Part shown: positions 1 to 9,000 of the stretch, piece after piece
Position numbering within the stretch: the first letter of the stretch is position 1
Layout: each line of letters begins with the position of its first letter
Assembly: GCA_963710615.1 (NCBI GenBank)
Contig: CAVQBF010000001.1
Location: 62,001 to 126,000, forward strand
Reading direction: 5' to 3'
Source of the DNA: GCA-2746605 sp963710615
GTDB taxonomy: Bacteria > Bacteroidota > Ignavibacteria > Ignavibacteriales > Melioribacteraceae
Length of the DNA stretch: 64,000 nucleotides
Notes under the pieces: generated by a model
Databases searched by the model: none
Told to the model about the DNA's origin: nothing
Seen by the model: the letters and a program-made list of their open reading frames with translations, nothing else
Made by a program: the position numbers and the translations under genes

Positions 1-1275
1 TCTGCACGTAATGTAAAAAAGGAGAGCATAACCGATCTTTCAAGTTTTTCATCGGGAGTATTACAACAGGTAGTAAATAAAAACAAGCCGGTTGTTTATC
101 ACGATGTTCAATCGAATCCAAAACTAAATCAATTTGAAAGTGTTCAGCTTCATAATATCAAATCGGTTCTTGGCGTACCAATAAAAAAAGATGATAAAAT
201 TTGGGGTGTTATATTAGTCGATAGTCAAAAAGACCGTAAAGAATTTACAGACAAGAATTTATTATTCCTTCAATTTTTCTCCAACTTAGTTTCTATTTCA
301 TTGGAAAAAATATTTGAAATAGAGAACTTGTCCGATGAAAACATCAGACTAAAAAATGTACTCGAATCGGTTGAAAAACTTCCTGACATGGTTGGAGAAA
401 GTAAACCCATGAAGGAACTTTCAAAAATAATTCGCCAGGTTGCAAATTCAGATGCTACAGTTTTAATTCTTGGTGAAAGTGGAGCAGGTAAGGATTTGGT
501 ATCAAAAGCAATACATAAACTTAGCCCAAGAAAAGATAAGCCATATTTAGCTCAATTTTGTGGGTCAATTCCGGATAGTCTTTTAGAAAGCGAATTATTT
601 GGTTACGTTAAAGGCGCTTTTACGGGAGCAGACAAAGATAAAAAGGGACTTTTTGAGGTCGCTGACAAAGGAACTTTTTTCCTGGATGAAATTGCCGATA
701 TTTCAAAGGCATTACAAGCCAAGCTGTTAAGAGTTATTGAAAACAAAGAAATTATTCGTCTTGGATCTACAGAAGTTAAAAAAGTAGATATCCGTATAAT
801 TGCTGCAACAAATAAAAATCTTAAAAAACTAGTTGAAAAAGGTGAATTTAGAGAAGATTTATTTTACCGATTAAATGTTTTCCCAGTTAAAGTCCCACCT
901 TTGAGAGAAAGAAGAGATGACATTCCTATGTTGGTAAAATATTTTATTGATAAATCGGGAAAGAAAAAAATTAAACTTGAAGTTGATGCTGTAAAAAAAC
1001 TGGAAGATTATTACTGGCCCGGAAACGTGCGACAATTGAACAATGTGATAAATCGAGCTCTGATATTATCTAATGAACTGATTATAAGTAAAAAACATAT
1101 TAAGCTTGAAGATGAGCAGGATGATGATAAAGCTAAAATGACGTTGAAGGAATTGGAGGATATCATCTTGTTAGACCGGTTAGCACAATTTGACGGCAAC
1201 AAGACCCTGACTGCAAAATCGTTAGGAGTCTCTTTACGCTGGGTGCAAAAAAAGATGAAAGAATTTGAAAGTTAA
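1..1275 (+). CDS. GAF domain sigma-54-dependent transcriptional activator (5' partial)
   Basis: The frame is open from base 1, so the gene begins before the window; the internal TTG at 301 is not its start. The first ~100 visible residues are the end of a GAF-type sensor domain (SVLGVPIKKDDKIWGVILVD). The AAA+ domain follows: Walker A GESGAGKD, sigma-54 contact loop GAFTGA, Walker B FFLDEIAD, and the R-finger/sensor stretch ending in WPGNVRQLNN. A Fis-type HTH (KTLTAKSLGVSLRWVQKKM) ends the protein. This is the architecture of a bacterial enhancer-binding protein that opens RNAP-sigma54 promoters in response to a ligand sensed by GAF, and there is no receiver domain in the visible part. The Ser/Thr kinase starts 2 nt after the stop, so the two are probably co-transcribed, perhaps with the kinase modulating the activator (inference). 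Confidence 0.93.
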   Translation, partial: SARNVKKESITDLSSFSSGVLQQVVNKNKPVVYHDVQSNPKLNQFESVQLHNIKSVLGVPIKKDDKIWGVILVDSQKDRKEFTDKNLLFLQFFSNLVSISLEKIFEIENLSDENIRLKNVLESVEKLPDMVGESKPMKELSKIIRQVANSDATVLILGESGAGKDLVSKAIHKLSPRKDKPYLAQFCGSIPDSLLESELFGYVKGAFTGADKDKKGLFEVADKGTFFLDEIADISKALQAKLLRVIENKEIIRLGSTEVKKVDIRIIAATNKNLKKLVEKGEFREDLFYRLNVFPVKVPPLRERRDDIPMLVKYFIDKSGKKKIKLEVDAVKKLEDYYWPGNVRQLNNVINRALILSNELIISKKHIKLEDEQDDDKAKMTLKELEDIILLDRLAQFDGNKTLTAKSLGVSLRWVQKKMKEFES

Positions 1276-1277
1276 AA

Positions 1278-2378
1278 ATGAGTTCATCGAATAATGAAAT
1301 ATTGTTTAAAAAGTTTGAAATTATAAGCTGCTATAAGAAAAATGAACATTCTGCAGTTTATCTGGCTAACCATATTTATTTAGAGAAAAAGGTTTTTCTT
1401 AAAGTCCTTAACACCGAAACTATTCCAGATTCAGCAATAATAGAAAGATTTAAGCGTGAAGCTAAAATTTTAGCTCAGCTGCAGCACCCGAATATTATTA
1501 ATGTTTACGATTTCGGGATGTTTAAGGAATATTTTTATATATCATTCGAATATTTTAAGAGTAAAAACCTAAGAGAAGTTCTATCCAAAGATAAATTAGA
1601 TGAAGAAACAAAGAAGGATATCTTCATTCAAATATTAAAAGGATTAGATTTCGCACATTACGAAAACGTAATTCACCGCGATATAAAACCGGAAAATATC
1701 CTTGTTAATGATATCTTTTATGTTAAAATTACTGATTTTGGGCTTGCTCAAGATTCAATTGATAATTTAATAACTCAGCAGTATTCAGTTGTCGGCACAC
1801 CGGCATACATGTCGCCTGAGCAAATACAAGGTGAAAATGTAACTTATAAAAGTGATCTCTTTTCGCTTGGCATTACGGCATTAGAATTATTCACAAATAA
1901 AAATCCTTTTCTTGGTAAAGATTCTAACGAAACAATCAGCAACATCTTGTCTTTTGATGAGGGTAAAAATGAGAAACTCTTCGAAAATTTAACTGAAGAA
2001 ATCAAAGAGGTTATTAAAAGACTATTAGTTGCTGATCCAGAAAATAGAATTGGTTCTTGCTCAGAAGCTCTGGATCTTCTGGATGTTAAAGTTTCAAAAC
2101 CAATCCCTAATGGAAGATCGAATAAAAAAGCATTTGTGTGGAGCACCATTATTATGGCGGCCCTTGTATCCCTTTATATAATTTTCACAAATCTTTTTAA
2201 TTTTGAGCAAAAAAGCTATAATATTATCGCAAACTCAACAGATTCGATTCTTGTAAATACAGAGAAATTAGAAGATATTAATAATAAGAAGGTAGAATCT
2301 AAAAATGAAAATGACTCATCAGATTCTACTAATTTAGCTATTAAACCATTAAACAATAAGATATTACCTAACAAATGA
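1278..2378 (+). CDS. Membrane-anchored Ser/Thr protein kinase (PknB/Hanks type)
   Basis: Kinase domain at about residues 10-265: VAIK-type Lys near residue 42 (FLKVLN), catalytic loop HRDIKPEN near 133, DFG near 153, activation segment GTPAYMSPEQ. One transmembrane helix follows (about 288-310), then a polar Ser/Asn/Lys-rich segment. The glycine-rich loop is degenerate: the ISCYKKNEHSAVYLA stretch has no Gly where GxGxxG is expected, though the catalytic residues are present. The frame ends at 2378, but the +1 frame is open from 2353 into two PEGA domains (2440-2862). PEGA is a common extracytoplasmic C-terminus of such kinases, so this is probably the 5' part of one kinase-TM-PEGA gene broken by a one-base insertion. 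It follows the GAF/sigma-54 activator by 2 nt. Confidence 0.88.
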   Translation: MSSSNNEILFKKFEIISCYKKNEHSAVYLANHIYLEKKVFLKVLNTETIPDSAIIERFKREAKILAQLQHPNIINVYDFGMFKEYFYISFEYFKSKNLREVLSKDKLDEETKKDIFIQILKGLDFAHYENVIHRDIKPENILVNDIFYVKITDFGLAQDSIDNLITQQYSVVGTPAYMSPEQIQGENVTYKSDLFSLGITALELFTNKNPFLGKDSNETISNILSFDEGKNEKLFENLTEEIKEVIKRLLVADPENRIGSCSEALDLLDVKVSKPIPNGRSNKKAFVWSTIIMAALVSLYIIFTNLFNFEQKSYNIIANSTDSILVNTEKLEDINNKKVESKNENDSSDSTNLAIKPLNNKILPNK

Positions 2379-2439
2379 AAATTTAACAGAAGAAATAAAT
2401 AAAGCTAAAACAATCACTCCAATTTCTACTTTTGGGGAA

Positions 2440-2862
2440 TTGCAAGTAAAATGCTATCCATGGGCAGAAGTATTCTTGAACGATGAATTTATTGAAACGA
2501 CACCGATTTCAAAACCCATTATTAAAAAAAGTGGAGTGTATCAACTTACTTTGGTGCATCCGGATTATCCAAAATACTCCGATAGCATAAAAATTAGTGA
2601 AGACCTATTGACGTTTTTTGAGGTAAACTTAGATACACTATTTGGTTATTTATATTGTCAAGTTTTTCCTTGGGCTGAAGTTTATGTAAATGGAGAGAAA
2701 AAAGGAATAACGCCGCTTCAATTTCCTATTCCCCTTGAAGAAGGAAAGCATAAATTAACATTAAAAAATCCAAAGCATGATAGCTACTCGACCGAGATAA
2801 ATATAATAAAGGGAGACACATTAAAATTGAAATTTAATATGAAGGAATTAAGCTTAAATTAA
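2440..2862 (+). CDS. Tandem PEGA domain protein, probable detached C-terminus of the kinase
   Basis: Two PEGA repeats are visible. They start at GELQVKCYPWAEVFLNDEFI and at GYLYCQVFPWAEVYVNGEKK, each followed by a TPI/TPL turn and a HKLTLKNP-type strand. PEGA modules are extracytoplasmic beta domains tied to surface or kinase proteins. The only usable start, TTG at 2440, falls inside the first strand of repeat one, and no Shine-Dalgarno site precedes it. The frame is open back to 2353, directly beside the kinase tail. I therefore read it as the 3' half of the kinase gene after a +1 frame change somewhere in 2353-2378, rather than an independent gene. A separate non-ATG gene remains possible. 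Confidence 0.7.
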   Translation: MQVKCYPWAEVFLNDEFIETTPISKPIIKKSGVYQLTLVHPDYPKYSDSIKISEDLLTFFEVNLDTLFGYLYCQVFPWAEVYVNGEKKGITPLQFPIPLEEGKHKLTLKNPKHDSYSTEINIIKGDTLKLKFNMKELSLN

Positions 2863-2914
2863 TATGGTACAGTAATTGCTTTTAATGCATTTAAGAACCA
2901 TAGGAAAAATAAAA

Positions 2915-4222
2915 ATGAAAAAGCTAATAATTATTTTTTTAACAGTCACAGTCTCGCTCTCAGCTCAATTTGACAATTGGGAATATTGGGATGTGATGAG
3001 TAAACCAGTTGCCGGTGGTGATGTTTGGGTGGATGGGGAGGAAGTTCTTTATATATTTGGTGGTTATTCAGATTCACTTCAAACATATGTTGATTGGGTG
3101 CAAAAGTATAGGCCCTTATATACAACTTCAAAAATTCTAGATAATATGACTGAAGCAAGATATGGTTTAGTAGCTGAGCCATTTAATGATTTTGCTCTTT
3201 TATTTGGTGGTCTTCAAACTGAATCAGCGTCTATTTCAGGAATTGAAAAATGGAACACTTTCTTTACTGATGAGGCAATCTTTACATATAATAATAATTT
3301 TAATCGTAATTTTTCTACCGGACATATCATCGAAGGTAATTACTTTATAGTTGGCGGTAATGCATTAGCCGGCACCAATAGCGAACATCTTCCTTATATT
3401 GTTGAGTATAATTTAATTGACTCAAATATCACATATCAGTTTGACAGCTTGTTTTTGGGGGATGATTTACCGGAACAGCAAATGTCTGAAGTTCTTAATG
3501 ATAACATCTATATTTTTGGTGGGGTAATAAATGGTGTTTCACAGGATATTTATAAATTCAATACTGTTGAGAAAGCTTTAGAAAAATTAGATGTTCAGTT
3601 GCTTCAACCTCGTGCTGGAGGAAGAGCAGTTGCTGATGCTGTAAATAATAAGATTTACATAATAGGTGGTTACAACGAGGAAAATAAGGCTTTAAACACA
3701 GTTGAAGTTTTTTATGCCTTTGGAAATGACAATTATTATTTGGAAGAATCAGCTCCTATAAATGATGCACGATACAACTTTATGGCTGCAAAAGTGTTTG
3801 ATCATATTTACGTTTTGGGTGGATTTAATGAAGATGATGATGTTGTAAGTTCTGTCGAGCGATATTTTTATAATGCTGCCGTTGTTAATATTGAAGAAGG
3901 TGAAGATATAAGCGGGCATAATAAATTTGAACTTTACCAGAATTATCCAAATCCGTTTAATCCCGTTACATCGATACAATATTCAATTCCAAATAATGTA
4001 GAAGCAAACTTTGAGTTAACTACGAGAGTTTTATTAAACGTTTACGATGTCCTTGGTAATAAAATAAAAACTCTTGTTGATAAAAGACAAAGTCCCGGCA
4101 AACATTCTGTATCATTCAATGGAGCGGGGCTTCCAAGCGGGATTTACTTTTATCAGTTGAGCATAAACGGAGGACGTAATAACTCATTTCTTCAGACAAA
4201 AAAAATGATTCTGGCGAAATAG
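2915..4222 (+). CDS. Secreted Kelch-repeat protein with T9SS type A sorting domain
   Basis: I chose the ATG at 2915 rather than 2876 because it gives a clean Sec signal peptide (MKKLIIIFLTVTVSLSAQ) with AGGAAA upstream. About six Kelch-like blades are visible as IYIFGG/IYIIGG/IYVLGG motifs spaced about 50 residues apart, implying a beta-propeller. The C-terminal ~85 residues are a T9SS type A domain (NYPNPFNPVTSIQY, then VYDVLGNKIKTLVD and GIYFYQL, ending KKMILAK). The protein should be exported by Sec, cross the outer membrane through T9SS and be anchored or released at the surface. It follows the kinase/PEGA gene and ends 1 nt before the next gene. The ligand of the propeller cannot be told from the sequence. 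Confidence 0.88.
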   Translation: MKKLIIIFLTVTVSLSAQFDNWEYWDVMSKPVAGGDVWVDGEEVLYIFGGYSDSLQTYVDWVQKYRPLYTTSKILDNMTEARYGLVAEPFNDFALLFGGLQTESASISGIEKWNTFFTDEAIFTYNNNFNRNFSTGHIIEGNYFIVGGNALAGTNSEHLPYIVEYNLIDSNITYQFDSLFLGDDLPEQQMSEVLNDNIYIFGGVINGVSQDIYKFNTVEKALEKLDVQLLQPRAGGRAVADAVNNKIYIIGGYNEENKALNTVEVFYAFGNDNYYLEESAPINDARYNFMAAKVFDHIYVLGGFNEDDDVVSSVERYFYNAAVVNIEEGEDISGHNKFELYQNYPNPFNPVTSIQYSIPNNVEANFELTTRVLLNVYDVLGNKIKTLVDKRQSPGKHSVSFNGAGLPSGIYFYQLSINGGRNNSFLQTKKMILAK

Positions 4223-4223
4223 C

Positions 4224-5051
4224 ATGAAGAAAATAATCCTACTCATACTTATTTCTATTGCTTCAATTATTGATGCCCAGTCAAATGAGGATGTTAGAAA
4301 TCTGAAGAAACATTATGAAGCATTTGAATTTTCAATTGTAATTAATAAAGCCAATAGCTTGCTTTTGCATAATGGTAGCATGTCTGATGAAGATTTGACT
4401 GATATTTATATGATTAAAGCTGCTTCTCAATTTGCAGTTAAAGAAGATGGAAATTCTCGAAGATCTTTTATTGAATTACTAAAAATAAATTCTGATTATA
4501 AGATTAATGATGTGATCTACTCGCCAAAGTTGGTGAACTTCTTCAATGAAGTGAAAGAGGAGTTTTTAGGTATTATTAAGAGAGAAGAAAAAACAAAAAC
4601 GGCGGAAGAGTTTGATAAATCAGACCTTCCAACACACTCGCCGTCATTTAATAAAGATAGAAATTCTGCAATTGCAAAATCATTGTTTATTCCGGGTTGG
4701 GGACATTTACACTTAAAAAATAACGCTAAGGGATGGATTTTAACAACGGCATCAACCGCTGTCTTGGGCTCAATGATTTATTTTATATTGGATGCGAATA
4801 AAAAAGAAAATAATTACTTGGCAGAAACAAACGCCACTCTCATTCAACAAAAATACGGGGATTACAATAGTTCGTATAAAATCAGAAATTTATTAATAGC
4901 TTCCTATGCAGCGATATGGCTCTATTCACAAATTGATATTTTGTTTTTCTCAAAGGAACTTGGTAGTGAAAACATTTCTTTGAATAATTCAGCGAATTAT
5001 TATCCTCAAAACCGTAACAATATTGTAGTTTCATTTCAGATCCCATTTTAG
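4224..5051 (+). CDS. Envelope protein: TPR-like N-terminal domain plus DUF5683-like membrane domain
   Basis: A signal peptide (MKKIILLILISIASIIDAQ) is followed by a helical, TPR-like segment to about residue 115 (KKHYEAFEFSIVINKANSLL ... SPKLVNFFNEVKEEF). A charged linker leads to a DUF5683-like domain near residue 150 (AKSLFIPGWGHLHL, then two hydrophobic helices). The start is 1 nt after the Kelch stop, so the genes are translationally linked. The N-terminal domain is clearly paralogous to the whole mature protein encoded at 5197-5571. Function unknown. The pairing with a T9SS protein suggests an envelope role, which is inference. A perfect 16-bp hairpin just downstream probably ends this operon. 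Confidence 0.75.
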   Translation: MKKIILLILISIASIIDAQSNEDVRNLKKHYEAFEFSIVINKANSLLLHNGSMSDEDLTDIYMIKAASQFAVKEDGNSRRSFIELLKINSDYKINDVIYSPKLVNFFNEVKEEFLGIIKREEKTKTAEEFDKSDLPTHSPSFNKDRNSAIAKSLFIPGWGHLHLKNNAKGWILTTASTAVLGSMIYFILDANKKENNYLAETNATLIQQKYGDYNSSYKIRNLLIASYAAIWLYSQIDILFFSKELGSENISLNNSANYYPQNRNNIVVSFQIPF

Positions 5052-5055
5052 TCTG

Positions 5056-5094
5056 CTATGAATATTATTCGTTTAAAGCGAATAATATTCATAG
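5056..5094 (+). terminator. Perfect 16-bp inverted repeat, probable terminator
   Basis: The arm at 5056-5071 (CTATGAATATTATTCG) and its exact reverse complement at 5079-5094 are separated by a 7-nt loop. It starts 5 nt after the stop of the preceding gene. A T-rich stretch (CTTTTTATC) follows about 6 nt later, so it is not a textbook U-tract terminator. The AT-rich perfect palindrome could also be a protein-binding site. Confidence 0.5.
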
Positions 5095-5154
5095 TAAGCA
5101 CTTTTTATCAAACAAATAATTACCAGAATCTCTAAAATATCACCATTTATTAGC

Positions 5155-5170
5155 TGGCATTTAATTTGAT
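5155..5170 (+). promoter_or_regulatory. Possible sigma-54 (-24/-12) promoter
   Basis: TGGCAT-N5-TTGAT resembles the consensus TGGCAC-N5-TTGCA with correct GG-to-(GC) spacing. The -12 dinucleotide is GA instead of GC. It ends 26 nt before the ATG at 5197. Sigma-54 use is plausible because two sigma-54 activators lie in the region, but the match is imperfect. Confidence 0.3.
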
Positions 5171-5196
5171 TCTTTAGTCATAAAAAAGTATTTAAC

Positions 5197-5571
5197 ATGA
5201 GCAAATTTCAATTAAAATCGTTTTTCTTATTTACCCTGATTTTAGCCATTGCTTTATATTCACTTTTTTGTTCTGGCGACCAATTGAGTGAGCTTAATTC
5301 TCACTATAAAAATTTTGAATATGAAGAAGCTATAACTTTAGCTCAGCAGCTTTTACAAAATCCAAAACTAAGCAGTAAAGAAAAATCTAAAGTTTTTATT
5401 ATTAAAGGTATTTCGGAATATTCATCCAACCGGATGTTAAGTGCAAAAATCACTTTTGCCGAACTGATACTTTTTAATAAAAATGTAAAACTAGATACGC
5501 AAGAAGTCTCTCCTAAAATAATTGCCTTTTTCAACGAACTTAAGGGTGAGTTAATAGTAAATAGTATTTAA
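5197..5571 (+). CDS. Small secreted TPR-like protein, paralog of the 4224-5051 N-terminal domain
   Basis: The N-terminal hydrophobic segment ends in ALYSLFCSGD, which reads as a possible lipobox (LFC-S), so this may be a lipoprotein. The remainder (LNSHYKNFEYEEAITLAQQL ... SPKIIAFFNELKGEL) aligns along its whole length with residues ~25-115 of the 4224-5051 product (LKKHYEAFEFSIVINKANSL ... SPKLVNFFNEVKEEF). It is a helical TPR-like domain without the DUF5683 part. It has its own upstream region with a possible sigma-54 promoter and no strong Shine-Dalgarno site. Function not recognised. The duplication beside its longer relative suggests a shared partner. Confidence 0.7.
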   Translation: MSKFQLKSFFLFTLILAIALYSLFCSGDQLSELNSHYKNFEYEEAITLAQQLLQNPKLSSKEKSKVFIIKGISEYSSNRMLSAKITFAELILFNKNVKLDTQEVSPKIIAFFNELKGELIVNSI

Positions 5572-6023
5572 GAGGGAATAACACAGACAAATACGCTACC
5601 ACTTGGCCCCATAATTTAAAATTCTTAGTGAGATTTTGATTTAAATAATGCACAATAATAACCAATTTCCTAATTCTAGACCAAAATTAAAGAAATAACT
5701 TGTGTTGCCGGACACAATTTGTCTCTTTAAGAAGTAGTTTTTTGGTGGTTTTGTAAGACGAATAGTGGTTGCGTATACAACCATATTTGTCAATAAAAAA
5801 TAAAAAGGTTTAATATTTTTAAAAAAACCAAGCTTTTTATTTCTCTCAATAATGAAATTTCAAAATATATTTTTATAGTGGTAAAATTTACTGATTTCCA
5901 GGCTTCTCGGCACAGTAGTTGTAAAAACAAGTTGTTATTATTTCAGGAAATAAATTTCTGTTACTAATAAAATCTTGAAATTTTACGATAATAAATAAAT
6001 TGTTAGCTGAAGAGGACGAGTAA
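5572..6023. other. 452-bp non-coding region upstream of the coiled-coil gene
   Basis: No convincing ORF is present. Two short hairpins are visible: TTGTGT/ACACAA (5700-5717) and TGGTTG/CAACCA (5766-5783). A sigma-54-like element lies at 5908-5923. AGAGGA about 9 nt before the ATG at 6024 is the ribosome binding site. The length suggests a complex promoter region for the 6024 gene. Confidence 0.5.
5908..5923 (+). promoter_or_regulatory. Possible sigma-54 (-24/-12) promoter for the coiled-coil gene
   Basis: CGGCAC-N5-TTGTA keeps the GG of the -24 box and the TTG of the -12 box at the right spacing, with GT in place of GC at -12. It lies about 100 nt upstream of the ATG at 6024. It is one mismatch weaker than the consensus at each end, so this is a candidate only. 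Confidence 0.3.
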
Positions 6024-9000
6024 ATGCATAACCAATTTAATTTAGCGCTAAAAGATAATTATCTTTTCAAAAATACCAACATCTCAAAACTTACACTCGA
6101 AGATTTAGACTTTAAGTTAATTGCCCTTGATGAAGGAGAAATTCTTTTCAAAAACGGAGATCCTTCTGAGTCAATTTACTTGGTAATTGAAGGTGAAGTC
6201 AATCTGCTTCGGAAAAGGAGCTTTTCTAAAACAACAACCAGAGTGTTTTTGCCGAATGATTTTTTTGGTCAGGAAGAATTTTTTGAAGGTTCTAACAGGA
6301 AGGAAACTGCATTGGCTCTGAAGGATACAAAATTAGCAGAATTGACTAGAGAAGATTTGGACAAACTCGTTATTCAGTACAATAATGTTTATACAAACTT
6401 AAAAGAATCATTAACCGATGTTGATGATGAGGTGGTGCAGAAATTGGAAAATCTTTTACAAGAAGCAAGAGACAAAGATTCAGGCAAACAAACGAAAGCA
6501 TCAATATTTAATCTTGGTGATCAAAGTGATGAAAATCTTAAGTCTTTCAACGAATCAAAGAAAAATGAAAAGATAGTTGCAGAGTTAAACGAGAAAATTT
6601 CTCGCTATCATGATTTGATTAAGCAGAAAGAAGAAAAAATTACTTCTCTATATAATAGATTGGAAGACTATCAGAATACACATAAACAGCTGACTAATTT
6701 GATGGATAACCAAAATGAACAGCTAGCTCGGCTTTTAGAGGTAGAAAATAATTACAAATCGCAAGTTGCACAATACTCTAATCAGATTAAAGAATTAGAA
6801 GAAAAAATTAACAATTCCGGACAACAATTACCTGAACTCAATGAAATTATTGCCGTTAAAGATGAAGAGTTACGTCAATTGAGGGAAGAACTACAAAGTA
6901 AAAGTTATAATCAAAACGAATATGAAAACTTAGCAAATCAATTTGAAAGTGAAATAAATAATTACAAACAAGAAATTGAACAGTTAAAAAATTTGCAGAA
7001 TGAAAATACTAATAGCGATAGCGATGAACTTCAAAAATTAAATACAGAAATCTACGAATTAAGGAATATTGATAAGAAATACAAAGATTTATTGGAGAAA
7101 TTTGAAAATTCCGAAAAAGAAGTTTCGAACCTAAAGCAGCAAATTGAAGGTCTTTTAAATAAAACAGCATTATTAAATGATAAAGAAAAAGAACTAGCTA
7201 AAATTAATAATGATTTTAAAGCTTCTGAAAAAGAAATTGAAGAACTTAAAACAAAACTTAAGGACCTTGAGAATGCAAATAGTAGGTATGAAGAACTAAT
7301 TAATGATAACAAAAGACTAAATGAAGAATTATTAAATAAGTTTAATAGCAATGAAGAGGAGTTGCGCAAATTACGCAACATTAATACCAAACAAACTGAA
7401 GAAATAGAAAAAGTAGATTATTATAAAGATAAAATCGCTGTAATTGAAAAAGAAAAAGGTATAGTAATTAATAACTTGAACAAGAGACTTGATGAGCTTG
7501 AATTTAAAAATAAAAGTTATAATGAAGATAAGAGCATAAAAGAAGATAAAATCGTTGAGTATAAAAAAGAAATAGAAAACCTAGTTGCCGACAATAAAAA
7601 ACTTCAAGAAGCCGATAAATATAAAAATGAAATCATTGGGGATCAATCTTATAAACTTGCACAATTAGAAAATATTAAAACAAAATATTCTGATTTAGAT
7701 GTGAAATTCAACAATACGGTTGAAACTTTTAAAGATCAAATTGCACAACTCAATCAAAAAAATGAATCAACGGAAAAGTATGTAAAAAAATTAGAAAACA
7801 TTAATTATGAAATAAAAGCTCAGGTTGAATTAGAAAAAGATAAGGTTGCTAAACTTATTCAAAATGAAGAAGAACTCAAAAAATCCGAACAATATAAAAA
7901 TGAAGTAATTAACAAACAAAAAGATCGAATTGATGAATTAAAGGCTAAAGAAATCTACTTAAAAGAAGCCGATGCAAAAAGGCAAGGACTTCTTAACAGA
8001 CAAATTGAGAGAATAAATGAATTAGAAAGGATTGAAGAAACAAATAACATTAAAATTTCGCAATTGTTTGAAGAATCAAATAAACTGCAAGTTATAAATC
8101 AAGAGCTGCATACGCAAAACACGAAAATTGGAACTGAGCTAAAAGATCAGTTAGAAAAAGAAAATAAGCTTAGGGATGAGCTAGAGATTTCCAAAACTCA
8201 ATTAAGTGAGTTATTTAAAAGTAGAGAGGAATTACTTGTTAATGAGAAAAATCTGAAAAGTTCAATTGAAAAGAAAAATGAAATAATCGAAAACCAATCA
8301 AACTACATCAGAGAAGTTGAAGAAGAAAAGAAGAAATTAGTTGAAGTTGCTGAGGAAAAGAATGAAATAATAATTAAGCAAAGTCACAGAATAACCGAAG
8401 GCGATCATAAAATTGCTGAATTAAATATTCAAATAAATGAACAGAAAGAAAGAGAAGAAGATTTAATCAATTCAAATAAATTCTTGAGCGAAAAAGTAGA
8501 GGAAACAGAAGAAAATTGGTCTAAAGTATCGGAAAGGAATGTTGAGCTTGAAAATGCAGTTAATGAAAAAGAAAGTGTAATTGCGGTCAAAGTATCTGAA
8601 AATGAAGATTTAAAGTCTCTAATTGAAGAGTATAAGCAAAAGATTATAAACTTGACAAATACAATAGATCAGCAAAATAACAAACTTTCTAACTCAGAAA
8701 ATGAGAAGTCTGAACTTCAAGTAAAAATTTCTGAAAAAGATGATAAAATAGAAAACCTTGAGGATGAAATAGGAAAACTAAATATTAAAACAGAAGACCT
8801 TCTTGTACTGAATAACGAATTATCTGGAACAGCAGAAGAGTTCAAAACAGATAATGAAAAACTGAAGGAAAATGTAAAAGAACTAAATCACAGCTTTGAG
8901 GAGAAAGTAGAACTCCTTTCTTTTAAAGAAAGAGAATTATCAGAAAAATCAAATAGAATATCTGCGCTTGAAAAAGAATTTGCAGAAATAAATGATCTGC

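Noticed and set aside
301..303. TTG at 301 as the start of the first gene
   Set aside because: The frame is open to base 1 and the upstream residues form the GAF domain, so the gene is truncated by the window edge.
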